Shown: positions 1 to 8,118 of the stretch, one piece after another
Layout of the letters: each line of letters starts with the position of its first letter
Numbering within the stretch: the stretch's first letter is position 1
IMG/VR virus record: IMGVR_UViG_3300008448_000550
Span: 1-25,958 of that record
Direction: 5' to 3' (one strand)
From: a virus
DNA: 25,958 nucleotides
Program-made: the position numbers and the translations under genes
The notes under the pieces: generated by a model
What the model was told of the DNA's origin: nothing
Databases searched by the model: none
The model's input: the letters and a program-made list of their open reading frames with translations, nothing else

Positions 1-1
1 T

Positions 2-1897
2 TCGCTACATAATCATTGGGTATATCAAAATGCTAGCGGTTCAACTTATAACGGCGCTATGCTTATATCAGGTCCACGCAATACCGGATCACTAGGAGAT
101 GAACCTGAATTAACGCGTTGGTTTGTTACACGTGGAGATGGCGGCGACCATATCAATAGTACACAAATATTTAGTAGTGGCTCCGTACATCAAATAACCG
201 GTTCGTTAACTATAACTAATAATCTTTTTGTATCAAATAGTATTAATTCACAAACACGTAATCTATATAGTACTAATGGAGCCGTTAGTGTAGATTGGGA
301 TAATAAATTCCTTCGTGACCCAGCGGGGGGCCCATCGATTGATTGGAATTCTAGAGAGTTATATGATCAAAACAACGGTACCTCAGTGAATTGGGCTCTG
401 AGAGCATTAATTGATACTGTCGGAAGTACTAGTATAGATTGGGAAGGTAGAGCACTACAAACGCCCGCGGGCTACCAAATACTATGGGATAACGACAATT
501 TTTATCCAAGCCCTGATGATTCGGTTAATTTAGGTTTTAGTGATGGTGTTACCGATAAACGTTTTAGACGTGGTTACTTTTCTAGAGAAGTATATGCTAG
601 TGATTTTGTAGGTAATCTTGACGGTACCGCTTCTTATGCTACACAGGCATTATCTGCTTCTACTGCTAGTTTAGCAACTACAGCATCATATATCAATCCA
701 ACGTTTATATCAGCATCTGCAGCTGCAGCTGGATTTGGGTCAGGTGGTTCTATTAATACTAGTGCTTTTGCAACTACTGGTAGTAATACATTTAATGGCA
801 ATCAAACAATAACCGGATCTTTAAGAGTTACTGGGTCTTCTATATTGCCATCGATGGATTCTATTTTTGGTGGTGGCGAAGATGGAGATCTTGTATCGAC
901 ATCGGGTACTACAACATTAACACGAGATTTCTTTTATCGTAATATAACATTAGGAACATCTACCATTAACACAGGTAATTGGAGACTGTTTTGTCAAAAT
1001 TTAACTTTTAGTGGTAGTGGAGCAGCTATAGTAAATAATGGTGGTGCGGGAAGTAATGGTAGTAGTGCTGGTGGAGCCAATGGAGCTGGTGTTTCGGGCA
1101 TTGGATTTATAGGAAGTTCTCAAGCTGGTGGTAATGGATTCGGGCCTGGAACAGCGGGGCCGGCCGCTGGAGGTACAGCAACTGCTATTAGTACATTAAC
1201 TTTAGGTTTTACTTCTAATGTACCTGGAGCTAGTGGTAAAGGTGGTAACACTGCAGCACGTGCCGGTGGAGCTGCAGGTGCCACTAATGCCGTAACTAAT
1301 ATTAAATATATATCGACTATACCTTTTGTTGATCATTTAATACGAGCATCTGGTGTTAGTACATTTGCATTAGTACAAGGAGGTACTGGAGGGCGAGGAG
1401 GCAGTTCAGGAGCATCAGATGTAGCTACTCCTACTAGAGGCGGCGGCGGAGGTGGTGGTGGAGCAGGTAGTGTAGTTGTATTCGCAAAAACAATCAATAT
1501 CACAAATGCGGTAGCACCTGTATTTTCAGCTCAAGGAGGCGCTGGAGGTAATGGAGGTTCAACTTCAACTGCAGATGTAGCAGGTGGTGGAGGAGGAAGT
1601 GGTGGCTCTGGAGGATATATTATAGTAGTTTATAAAGAACTTATAGGAGGACCACTTGTTGGTGCATTAAATGCTTCAGGAGGTGCTGGCGGTAATGGAG
1701 GTTCAGGTGGAGTATCTGGAGCTGCTATAACTGGAGGTAACGGAGGCGGCGCCGGAGGCGGTGGTAGAATTGTACTTATTAATGTATCAACAGGTCTAGT
1801 AACGCATGTGTTAGGTACTAATGGAGCAAATGGATCCGCAGCAACAGGCACAGCGGGTGGTGCGGGTGCTACTTCTTCAGTAACAATAGATTTATAA
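2..1897 (+). CDS. Glycine-rich tail fibre / receptor-binding adhesin (5' end cut off by window)
   Basis: The reading frame is open to the left edge, so the true start lies upstream; the Met at 59 is internal. Counting from that Met, residues 71-150 hold five tandem units of about 16 residues with Trp at 80, 96, 112, 128 and 143, the kind of beta repeat seen in phage fibre shafts. Residues 155-210 look like the usual fibre linker (GTASYATQALS motif). From about 272 a TTLTRDFFYRN segment opens a C-terminal domain in which long Gly-rich stretches alternate with hydrophobic strand pairs near 471-490, 520-538 and 570-586, spaced about 50 residues apart. Gly-rich lobes of this type form polyglycine-II sandwiches in some T4-like adhesins. 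Role inferred: host recognition at the tail tip. Gene identity (long fibre, short fibre or separate adhesin) cannot be settled without the missing N-terminus. Confidence 0.8.
   Translation, partial: SLHNHWVYQNASGSTYNGAMLISGPRNTGSLGDEPELTRWFVTRGDGGDHINSTQIFSSGSVHQITGSLTITNNLFVSNSINSQTRNLYSTNGAVSVDWDNKFLRDPAGGPSIDWNSRELYDQNNGTSVNWALRALIDTVGSTSIDWEGRALQTPAGYQILWDNDNFYPSPDDSVNLGFSDGVTDKRFRRGYFSREVYASDFVGNLDGTASYATQALSASTASLATTASYINPTFISASAAAAGFGSGGSINTSAFATTGSNTFNGNQTITGSLRVTGSSILPSMDSIFGGGEDGDLVSTSGTTTLTRDFFYRNITLGTSTINTGNWRLFCQNLTFSGSGAAIVNNGGAGSNGSSAGGANGAGVSGIGFIGSSQAGGNGFGPGTAGPAAGGTATAISTLTLGFTSNVPGASGKGGNTAARAGGAAGATNAVTNIKYISTIPFVDHLIRASGVSTFALVQGGTGGRGGSSGASDVATPTRGGGGGGGGAGSVVVFAKTINITNAVAPVFSAQGGAGGNGGSTSTADVAGGGGGSGGSGGYIIVVYKELIGGPLVGALNASGGAGGNGGSGGVSGAAITGGNGGGAGGGGRIVLINVSTGLVTHVLGTNGANGSAATGTAGGAGATSSVTIDL
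269..508 (+). repeat. Five tandem 16-residue fibre repeats (48-bp period)
   Basis: Within the fibre gene the protein repeats a unit resembling G-x-S-V/I-D/N-W-x-x-R/K-x-L, with Trp at residues 80, 96, 112, 128 and 143 counted from the Met at 59. The period is 16 residues except for the last, slightly degenerate copy. The DNA has diverged much more than the protein pattern, so this is an old structural repeat and not a recent tandem duplication. Confidence 0.75.
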
Positions 1898-1900
1898 AAT

Positions 1901-2089
1901 ATGAAACGATTAACAGTACAATGTCCTTCTTGTCAAGAAATAATGATAACAATTGATAAAGAAGAATTTAATTTATTTGATTATCAAATACGAGAAGTCG
2001 TTAACGGCAATTTACGTATCACGTCTGCGTTTACATGTAGTTGCGGCGAAAATGTTATTGCTACAGAGAATGATATAACTGATATTTAA
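1901..2089 (+). CDS. Small zinc-ribbon protein, function unknown
   Basis: This 62-residue protein starts three bases after the fibre stop codon, so it is probably translated together with the fibre. It has a CPSC motif at residues 8-11 and a CSC motif at 46-48 (Cys8, Cys11, Cys46, Cys48), which together can bind one zinc ion; the residues between could form the short beta sheet of a zinc ribbon. I see no ribosome binding site of note and no other domain. Position directly after a fibre gene could mean a fibre assembly helper, but nothing in the sequence shows this. The coding call rests on the motif and the tight spacing. Confidence 0.65.
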   Translation: MKRLTVQCPSCQEIMITIDKEEFNLFDYQIREVVNGNLRITSAFTCSCGENVIATENDITDI

Positions 2090-2123
2090 TAGCGTTATAT
2101 CGTAATATAGTTTAATAACACGT

Positions 2124-2135
2124 GATATTTATAAG
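2124..2135 (+). promoter_or_regulatory. ATATTTAT motif copy 1 (candidate late promoter)
   Basis: The box GATATTTATAAG lies 14 bases (from the end of the 8-base core) before the ATG of the neck gene at 2147, followed by an AGAAAGG ribosome binding site. It is one of nine intergenic copies in this window. The promoter role is inferred from recurrence and position only. Confidence 0.5.
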
Positions 2136-2146
2136 AAAGGCGAAAT

Positions 2147-3313
2147 ATGTCAACTGACATTCCAATTTGGCCAGGTAGTTCTTCATTTTGTCCTGGAGAA
2201 ACGCCGTTCGGCTTTTACGATTACGATTATGAATTTCAAATCGATGCTGATAAAGTAGCCGATTGGTGCGCAAAGCGTTTGGGCTATCCTATCAATGATA
2301 TTGAATTGCAGGATATACAGTTTTATGCTTGTTTTGAAGAAGCTGTAACTGAGTACGGAGCTCAATTAAATGCGTTTAACATTCGTGATAATATGTTAGG
2401 TCTTATCGGTGGTAACACTGGTAGTAATTTAACAGGTAAACAAATCATTCCTAGTTTTGGTGGTATATTTAGTTTAGCATCGGCGTACGGAACAGAAGCT
2501 GGCTCTGGTGGTAACGTTACATATTATACCGGTAGTGTTGCAATGACGCCGGGTAAACAGATATATGATTTAACAGATTCCAATATTGTTAAATTGGAAG
2601 CAGGTAGTCTAGGTTTTGATAATATTGAAATCAAACGTATATATCATGAAGCTCCTCCAGCATTAGTAAGATTCTTTGACCCGTTTATAGGTACTGGTAT
2701 TGGTACACAACAAATGTTAGATTCATTTGGTTTTGGTAGTTATTCGCCAGGTGTATCATTTATGATGATGCCTATATATGCGGATATGCTTCGTTTACAA
2801 GCTATTGAATTTAACGACACGGTACGTCGTTCTGCATATTCATTTGATATTAGTAGAGACCGTTTACGTATATTTCCGATACCAGATGGACAAAATGTTA
2901 CCAAGGTACACTTTGATTATATTCTTAAATCAGAACGTGCTACAGGAGCATCAGCAGTTATAACTGGTACAATATCAGACTTTTCAAATGTACCGTACGA
3001 GAACGTAGTTTATCAGTATATTAATAGTGTCGGAAGGCGATGGATTTACCGTTACACTTTGGCTTTAGCAAAAGAATTGCTAGGTTATGTACGTAGTAAA
3101 TATTCATCATTACCTATACCAAATGCTGAAATAACACTTAACGGTTCTGAATTAGTTGCTAACGGCCAGACTGAAAAGGATGCATTGATAACAGAGTTGC
3201 GCGAGGTATTAGATACAATGTCACGCCAAGCACAATTAGAACGCAAGCAAGCTGAAGCTGATTCGTTAGCTTCACAATTGTCTAAAGTACCAATGAAAAT
3301 ATACATAGGATAA
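2147..3313 (+). CDS. Neck / head-tail connector protein, T4 gp13-like
   Basis: A 388-residue protein, longer than T4 gp13 (about 309). Residues 33-70 carry the most telling stretch: a DADKVADWCAKRLG segment, then a helix with many acidic residues (DIELQDIQFYACFEEAV), the pattern at the front of gp13-type neck proteins. The middle is beta-rich and glycine-rich; the end (about 335-380) is a charged helix that could be a coiled coil. In T4, gp13 and gp14 form the neck that closes the filled head and accepts the tail. Here it is the first of three genes (2147-4690) that look like the gp13-gp14-gp15 set, which is the main support for the call. AAAGG lies seven bases before the ATG. Sequence likeness alone is weak; context raises confidence. 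Confidence 0.6.
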   Translation: MSTDIPIWPGSSSFCPGETPFGFYDYDYEFQIDADKVADWCAKRLGYPINDIELQDIQFYACFEEAVTEYGAQLNAFNIRDNMLGLIGGNTGSNLTGKQIIPSFGGIFSLASAYGTEAGSGGNVTYYTGSVAMTPGKQIYDLTDSNIVKLEAGSLGFDNIEIKRIYHEAPPALVRFFDPFIGTGIGTQQMLDSFGFGSYSPGVSFMMMPIYADMLRLQAIEFNDTVRRSAYSFDISRDRLRIFPIPDGQNVTKVHFDYILKSERATGASAVITGTISDFSNVPYENVVYQYINSVGRRWIYRYTLALAKELLGYVRSKYSSLPIPNAEITLNGSELVANGQTEKDALITELREVLDTMSRQAQLERKQAEADSLASQLSKVPMKIYIG

Positions 3314-3314
3314 T

Positions 3315-3854
3315 ATGGCACTATTTGGCGGTCGACGTGACGTAAGTTTGATAAAGTCGATTAATCGTGAACTAGTTAATCGATATATTGATACAGAGAT
3401 TGTTCTGTACAAACTAAATCTACAGTCGACAAAAACAAACATATATAACGAATCGAACAATAAGTTTTATTATCAGCCAGTACGTTTGCATAGTTTAATC
3501 ACACGTGACGCCAGAACAAGTACATCAGATGATTATGGTATTGATACGGCACGTACAGCACAGTTTGCATTTTTTAAGCCTGAGCTTGCAGAACGCAATG
3601 TTGTGTTAGAAGTTGGCGATGTTATATACCATGATGCTAAGTATTATGAAATTGATAACTTATCTTATGCCCAAGAATACTTTGCCGGTAAGGATGAATT
3701 AACTGATTTGGGATATACACAAAGCGAACGTGGCGGATTTGGTCTAGACATTTCTGTTGTTGTTGAAGCACATATAACACGTATGAATATGATACAAATT
3801 GAACCTGTACGCTCTGGCATTAATAAAACCAATCAAGTACCTAGGAACCTATAA
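3315..3854 (+). CDS. Neck protein, T4 gp14-like
   Basis: A 179-residue protein starting one base after the previous stop. A segment of form FYYQPV near residue 51, a GDVIYHDAKYYEIDNL strand pair near residue 100, and the AQEYFAGKDEL stretch after it resemble the core of T4-like gp14 neck proteins (GDLIYFP...FEI in T4). It is shorter than T4 gp14 (256). The end is rich in beta-type residues. It probably sits with the gp13-like protein at the head-tail joint. The last base of its stop codon is the first base of the next start (TAATG), so translation is likely coupled. The call depends on both the motif and its place between the gp13-like and gp15-like genes. Confidence 0.55.
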   Translation: MALFGGRRDVSLIKSINRELVNRYIDTEIVLYKLNLQSTKTNIYNESNNKFYYQPVRLHSLITRDARTSTSDDYGIDTARTAQFAFFKPELAERNVVLEVGDVIYHDAKYYEIDNLSYAQEYFAGKDELTDLGYTQSERGGFGLDISVVVEAHITRMNMIQIEPVRSGINKTNQVPRNL

Positions 3855-4690
3855 TGGCTAAACCACAATTAAATAAAACATATTCTAGTTTTTCTAAGAA
3901 TCAAGGTATTGAACGCGCGCAAGAAATACGTCGCGATAATGATACTATCAAAACACCTAGTTGTACGATTTTTGATATTGATAATGCAATACTATCATAT
4001 GTAGCCGATGTAATACGTCCGGAGATTGTAGAAAATGAACAAGTTATACCCGTACCTGTAATTTATGCTTCAGGCGAAAAGTGGGCACAAATTAGAGCAA
4101 ACGGCTTTATGTATGATGCCGAGGACCGTATGATGACACCGGTTATAACGCTACGTCGTAATAGTATTACGGAACGTGATACGATGAAAAAGCTTGATGT
4201 TAACTGGAATCCAGAAACGCGCGATGATTATGCTAGAAATACATTAATGTTTGAAAATCGTTTTACAAAAACAAATCGTTACGATCGTTTTTCAGTACTA
4301 CAAGGTACGCGTCCGAGTAGAGAACTTTATGTTTCTAGTATACCTGAGTATGTAGATGTATCGTACGATTTGTTAATATGGACAGAGTATACAGAACAGT
4401 TAAATTCTGTTATTGAGCAGATAATGCCAACGGGTGGATTTGCTTGGGGTACAACTTGGAAGTTCGTTACTAATATACAAGACTATACCTTTGATACAGT
4501 TTCTACGCCAGGAGAAGATCGCGCAGTTAGAGCTACATTGCCGTTAATGACAAAAGGTACTTTACTAATGCCATATGAATTAAAACGTTCTAGTTTGCAA
4601 AAACGTTTTTCTACAAAGCGCATTACATTTGGTAATGAAACAACTTCATTCAATGCAAATACAGATACGCCGCCTCCGGGAGGATTTTAA
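3854..4690 (+). CDS. Tail sheath stabilizer / tail completion protein, T4 gp15-like
   Basis: At 278 residues this is close to T4 gp15 (272). Around residues 165-200 the protein reads as a strand (VDVSYDLLIWTEY) followed by a helix (EQLNSVIEQIMP), the pattern of gp15-like proteins, in which a ring at the top of the tail caps the tube and sheath and contacts the neck. The C-terminus (about 255-278) is low in structure and ends in prolines and glycines. Its start overlaps the previous stop by one base. Gene order neck-neck-terminator-sheath-tube agrees with this role. An unrelated tail terminator cannot be excluded. Confidence 0.6.
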   Translation: MAKPQLNKTYSSFSKNQGIERAQEIRRDNDTIKTPSCTIFDIDNAILSYVADVIRPEIVENEQVIPVPVIYASGEKWAQIRANGFMYDAEDRMMTPVITLRRNSITERDTMKKLDVNWNPETRDDYARNTLMFENRFTKTNRYDRFSVLQGTRPSRELYVSSIPEYVDVSYDLLIWTEYTEQLNSVIEQIMPTGGFAWGTTWKFVTNIQDYTFDTVSTPGEDRAVRATLPLMTKGTLLMPYELKRSSLQKRFSTKRITFGNETTSFNANTDTPPPGGF

Positions 4691-4692
4691 CG

Positions 4693-4704
4693 TATATTTA
4701 TTAA
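4693..4704 (+). promoter_or_regulatory. ATATTTAT motif copy 2 (candidate late promoter)
   Basis: The box TATATTTATTAA starts three bases after the stop of the gp15-like gene; 18 bases separate the core from the ATG at 4720, with AAAGG between. Role inferred from recurrence. Confidence 0.45.
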
Positions 4705-4719
4705 AAAGGTAAAAAGGTT

Positions 4720-4995
4720 ATGAGTCAAGAAATCAAGTTTACTCAAGAAGAGTTAGATCAAATCAAACAAATTCAAGACAAGAATACTGAAATTGTTTTT
4801 ACGTTAGGCGAAACGGAATTAGAAATACGTTTGTTAAAACAACAACTAGAATCTCTAGAGATAGAACGTGAACGTATACATTCATCATTCGCAGATTTGA
4901 GAAAACAAGAACGTAGTATAGTCGAAGAACTTAATAAAAAATACGGAGCCGGTCAGGTAGATTTGCAAAGTGGCATATTTATTCCAACTGTGTAA
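4720..4995 (+). CDS. Small coiled-coil protein, function unknown
   Basis: A 91-residue, highly charged protein. Residues 8-72 are a near-continuous heptad-like helix (many Glu, Leu, Lys, Arg, Gln), followed by a short ending with a KKYGAG and SGIFIP pattern. Similar small proteins with a coiled coil and a YGxG...G-FIP tail occur near the sheath gene in aquatic T4-like phages, but no function is known to me. It has its own motif box and an AAAAAGG ribosome binding site, and stands between the gp15-like and sheath genes. A helper in sheath or tail assembly would fit the place; this is a guess. Confidence 0.7.
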   Translation: MSQEIKFTQEELDQIKQIQDKNTEIVFTLGETELEIRLLKQQLESLEIERERIHSSFADLRKQERSIVEELNKKYGAGQVDLQSGIFIPTV

Positions 4996-5015
4996 AGTGT
5001 TTGGCAAATTGCTCC

Positions 5016-5027
5016 GATATTTATAAG
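5016..5027 (+). promoter_or_regulatory. ATATTTAT motif copy 3 (candidate late promoter of sheath gene)
   Basis: The box GATATTTATAAG lies in the 64-base gap before the sheath gene, with 35 bases between the core and the ATG and an AGGAG ribosome binding site in between. The flanks match copy 1 over twelve bases. Confidence 0.5.
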
Positions 5028-5059
5028 AAACATTTTATTAATAAATTAGGAGTAAACTA

Positions 5060-7210
5060 ATGGCCGAAACAATTGTTTCACCTGGTGTATTTACTAACGA
5101 AGTAGATCAGTCGTTTTTACCGGCTGGCGTTGCTGCTATCGGAGCTGCTATTATCGGTCCCACACAAAAAGGACCTGCAGGTATTCCGATTCGAGTAACT
5201 AGTTATGCTGACTTTTTACAAAAGTTTGGCGGCGCGTTTACAAGTGGTTCGGGTGCATCAGAAAAATCATACAAATATTTAACTAACTATGCTGTACAGG
5301 AATACTTGAAGTACGCCGACACGATGACAGTAGTTAGAATATTAGCTGGTAATTATAGTCCAGCATCATCTAGTATTAATTCATCGGGTGGCGCAGCTAC
5401 ACGCGCTGCTGCTAGTGTTAACTTATCTGCGTTAGGTACTGCAAGTTACAATTTTGGTAATGGATCTGCAGAAACTAACGGTATACGTATTGAAACAGCT
5501 AATGGAGCACTCATCGGAACGTTTATAAGTAGTTCAATAAGCACGTTTTATGGAGCAGCGAATCAAGGTTTATTTACGGGCGGTATTAGTGGATTAGTTA
5601 ATTTAATTAATAATACAGCTGAATTAAGTGCACAAATATCTGCATCTTTTAGTAGTACTACATTACAAATAACATCATCTGTAGCTGGTACGATTGGTAA
5701 CGGTATTAAAATTTTTACCGGTTCATATTATCAACTTTATAGTGATGTGCCAACCGCAGCAGTATTAGGTGCTACATTGAGTGGCGGTACTGATCAAAGT
5801 GTTGCGGTATTTACATTGACAACACTTAGTGACGGTGCTGATCAGAATAGCGAATCTACAGAAGGTACTAACGGAGTACTTCCATCGGGTAGTATCAATA
5901 ATATACGTTGGGAAGTAACATCACGTAACACTACAAAAGGTACGTTTAACTTGATTATACGTCGTGGTGATGATACTAATAATAGAAAGACAATTGTTGA
6001 ACAGTATAATAATTTAACACTCGATCCTAATTCACCTAACTATATTGCTTCAGTGATTGGTGATCAGTATTATACATTAACTGATTCTGGAACATCGGAT
6101 CCGTTCTTACAACTAACTGGTGATTATCCAAATCGTTCTAAGTATGTACGTGTTACGGTTCATAAGAACACTATCAATTATTTAGATAGTAACGGTAATG
6201 TACGTGATAGTAGCTTATCATACTTAATTCCAGCAGTAAGCTCAGGAAGCTTTGGTGGCGGTAGTAATGGTACTGTTGTACATCCAATATTATTTAACGA
6301 AAGTATTGATAATACAAATACCCAAGGATTTAACTTAGCTTCTGGCCAAGTTGGTAGAACAGCGTATATTGACGCAATCCGTGTATTAAAGAATCAGGAT
6401 GAATATGATATTAACTTGTTAGTTCTTCCTGGCGTTGTTGATAACTTTACGAACCACGCCGCTGTATTAACAGAAGCCGTTAATATGGTCGAAAGTCGTG
6501 GTGATTGTTTCTTAGTTATCGACCCGGTAGAGCATGGAGCATCTATTACAGACGCAACTAGTCAAGCCGGAGATCGTGATAGTAATTATGTTGCTGAATA
6601 TTGGCCATGGGTAAAAGTTCCAGATCCAGATCTAGGACGTAACGTATGGGTTCCTGCAAGTACTTTGATTCCGGGTGTTTATGCATTCTCTGATCGTGTT
6701 GCTGCTCCATGGTATGCACCAGCTGGTTTAAACAGAGGTGGTATTGATATCGCAGTTCAAACCGAACGTAAGTTGACCCAAGCTAATCGTGATACACTTT
6801 ATGAAGCTAGTGTGAATCCAATTGCAACTTTCCCTAACAGTGGTGTAGTTGTATATGGTCAAAAGACACTTCAGAAGAAAGCATCCGCATTGGATCGTGT
6901 TAATGTACGTCGTTTGTTAATCGCAGCTAAGAAATTTATTGCATCAACAACCAAGTTCTTAGTATTTGAAAACAATACGGCAGCGACAAGAAATAGATTC
7001 TTAGCTATTACAAACCCATACTTTGAAAACGTACAACAACGTCAAGGTTTATATGCGTTTAAAGTAGTGATGGATGAAACAAATAATACTGCAGATGTAA
7101 TTGACCGTAATGAAATGCGCGGAGCAATTTATTTACAACCTGCTAAATCTGCTGAATTTATTATTATCGACTTTAATATTCTTCCAACGGGTGCTTCATT
7201 CCCTGAATAA
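5060..7210 (+). CDS. gp18: Tail sheath protein
   Basis: The contractile sheath subunit that forms stacked rings around the tail tube and shortens on injection. It is 716 residues, a little longer than T4 gp18 (659). The N-terminus has the signature SPGVFTNEVD (residues 7-16), followed by IGPTQKGP. The first 420 residues are rich in Ser, Thr, Gly and Asn and hold the variable outward-facing domains. From about 430 the conserved core appears: DEYDINLLVLPGV, then the WPWVKVPDP and VWVPAS segments, and near the end a helix-strand region (TLYEASVNPIATFP...VVVYGQKTLQ) that makes the sheath-to-sheath handshake. AGGAG precedes the ATG. It forms a unit with the tube gene that ends in a strong terminator. 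Confidence 0.96.
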   Translation: MAETIVSPGVFTNEVDQSFLPAGVAAIGAAIIGPTQKGPAGIPIRVTSYADFLQKFGGAFTSGSGASEKSYKYLTNYAVQEYLKYADTMTVVRILAGNYSPASSSINSSGGAATRAAASVNLSALGTASYNFGNGSAETNGIRIETANGALIGTFISSSISTFYGAANQGLFTGGISGLVNLINNTAELSAQISASFSSTTLQITSSVAGTIGNGIKIFTGSYYQLYSDVPTAAVLGATLSGGTDQSVAVFTLTTLSDGADQNSESTEGTNGVLPSGSINNIRWEVTSRNTTKGTFNLIIRRGDDTNNRKTIVEQYNNLTLDPNSPNYIASVIGDQYYTLTDSGTSDPFLQLTGDYPNRSKYVRVTVHKNTINYLDSNGNVRDSSLSYLIPAVSSGSFGGGSNGTVVHPILFNESIDNTNTQGFNLASGQVGRTAYIDAIRVLKNQDEYDINLLVLPGVVDNFTNHAAVLTEAVNMVESRGDCFLVIDPVEHGASITDATSQAGDRDSNYVAEYWPWVKVPDPDLGRNVWVPASTLIPGVYAFSDRVAAPWYAPAGLNRGGIDIAVQTERKLTQANRDTLYEASVNPIATFPNSGVVVYGQKTLQKKASALDRVNVRRLLIAAKKFIASTTKFLVFENNTAATRNRFLAITNPYFENVQQRQGLYAFKVVMDETNNTADVIDRNEMRGAIYLQPAKSAEFIIIDFNILPTGASFPE

Positions 7211-7225
7211 GAATTACGGAATAAG

Positions 7226-7237
7226 AATATTTATATA
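7226..7237 (+). promoter_or_regulatory. ATATTTAT motif copy 4 (candidate late promoter of tube gene)
   Basis: The box AATATTTATATA sits between the sheath and tube genes; 25 bases separate the core from the ATG, with a strong AAGGAG site between. It would let the tube gene be transcribed separately from the sheath gene. Confidence 0.5.
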
Positions 7238-7259
7238 AAAGATTTAAGGAGAAAATAAA

Positions 7260-7748
7260 ATGGCAGAATTATTATCACCCAATGAAATATTTTATACGGC
7301 TTTCGAACCTAAACTTTCGATGCGCTTTATAATGTATGTAGAGGGTATTCCATCATATTTAATTAAAGCAGCTTCTCGTCCAAGTATTGATCAAGGTGAA
7401 GTAATTCTAGATCATATTAACGTTGAGCGTAAGCTAAAAGGAAAATCACGTTGGCAAGATGTAACAATTACATTGTATGACCCAGTAGTTCCTTCCGGCG
7501 CGCAAGCTGTAATGGAATGGGTTCGTTTACACCACGAATCAGTAACTGGTCGTGATGGTTATAGTGACTTCTATAAAAAGGATATCACTTTTAACAGTTT
7601 AGGTCCAGTAGGTGATAAAGTAGAAGAATGGACATTGAAAGGAGCTTTCATTAGTTCAGCTACTTTTGGAGATATGGATTGGGCAACTGAAGATCCGGTG
7701 AATATTGAATTAACTATTAAATACGATTACGCAATCTTGCAATTCTAA
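7260..7748 (+). CDS. gp19: Tail tube protein
   Basis: The 162-residue length equals that of T4 gp19 (163). The middle motif pattern is typical: FIMYVEGIPSYLIKAASRPS near residues 23-42, KGKSRWQDVTITLYDPV near 59-76, and the end DMDWATEDPVNIELTIKYDYA. This protein stacks in rings to make the rigid inner tube through which DNA leaves. The best ribosome binding site in the window (AAGGAG, nine bases before the ATG) suits a protein made in more than a hundred copies per virion. The sheath gene lies 49 bases upstream and a rho-independent terminator follows 24 bases after the stop. Confidence 0.96.
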   Translation: MAELLSPNEIFYTAFEPKLSMRFIMYVEGIPSYLIKAASRPSIDQGEVILDHINVERKLKGKSRWQDVTITLYDPVVPSGAQAVMEWVRLHHESVTGRDGYSDFYKKDITFNSLGPVGDKVEEWTLKGAFISSATFGDMDWATEDPVNIELTIKYDYAILQF

Positions 7749-7772
7749 TTCGTATTGAGATACTTTGTAAAG

Positions 7773-7795
7773 ACCCGTTTTCGAACGGGTTTTTT
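7773..7795 (+). terminator. Rho-independent terminator with UUCG tetraloop after the tube gene
   Basis: A perfect 7-bp stem (ACCCGTT / AACGGGT, 7773-7779 with 7784-7790) closes a TTCG loop and is followed by a run of T to 7795. UUCG is the most stable tetraloop known in RNA. It lies 24 bases after the tube stop codon and ends the sheath-tube unit. Confidence 0.93.
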
Positions 7796-7805
7796 ACTGT
7801 TCGTA

Positions 7806-7817
7806 GATATTTATATA
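7806..7817 (+). promoter_or_regulatory. ATATTTAT motif copy 5 (candidate late promoter after the terminator)
   Basis: The box GATATTTATATA restarts just after the terminator and only eight bases separate its core from the ATG at 7823. If it acts as a -10 box, the mRNA would begin at or next to the start codon. No ribosome binding site is visible. Confidence 0.5.
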
Positions 7818-7822
7818 AGATA

Positions 7823-8083
7823 ATGATAGATCCAATAGAACATTACGGCACAAAGATTAACGAATCTATTTCGGCTGCAATTGGTGCGGCTGTAGGAGCA
7901 GTTGTGTTAGGAATTAAAGTTAAGAACATTATCAAAGATATAATGAAACTCGGAAAAGAAGATTCTGAGTTAAAGTCAGCAGCTATAGATTATGTACATC
8001 AGGCACAACGTCTAAAGGATTTAGCTGATAGTTATTGCGAAAGAAATCCAGATGCCCCTGGGTGTAAAGGGCGAAAGAAATAA
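7823..8083 (+). CDS. Small protein with one possible membrane helix, function unknown
   Basis: An 86-residue protein. Residues 16-33 are a small-residue hydrophobic helix (ISAAIGAAVGAVVLGIKV) with GxxxG-like spacing, which could span or pack against a membrane. The rest is a charged helix, ending in a short tail with two cysteines (Cys72 and Cys80) and basic residues. I recognise no family. It lies between the tail tube and the gp26-like gene, right behind a terminator and a motif box with an unusually short distance to the ATG. Length, reading frame and neighbours support a real gene. It might be a structural minor protein or a membrane-acting protein; neither can be shown. Confidence 0.65.
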   Translation: MIDPIEHYGTKINESISAAIGAAVGAVVLGIKVKNIIKDIMKLGKEDSELKSAAIDYVHQAQRLKDLADSYCERNPDAPGCKGRKK

Positions 8084-8118
8084 ATTTACGTTTAAACAAA
8101 AGTTATTAAAGGATTATC

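Noticed and set aside
1630-1851. Minus-strand proline-rich frame opposite the Gly-rich fibre
   Set aside because: GGN glycine codons give CCN proline codons on the other strand, so the frame is a shadow of the fibre gene.
2778-2963. Second + strand frame inside the gp13-like gene
   Set aside because: Short, inside a good gene, without ribosome binding site or family.
4975-4982. Tenth ATATTTAT inside the end of the coiled-coil gene
   Set aside because: It encodes part of the conserved-looking IFIPTV end of the protein and is only 41 bases before a better placed copy, so it is probably chance.
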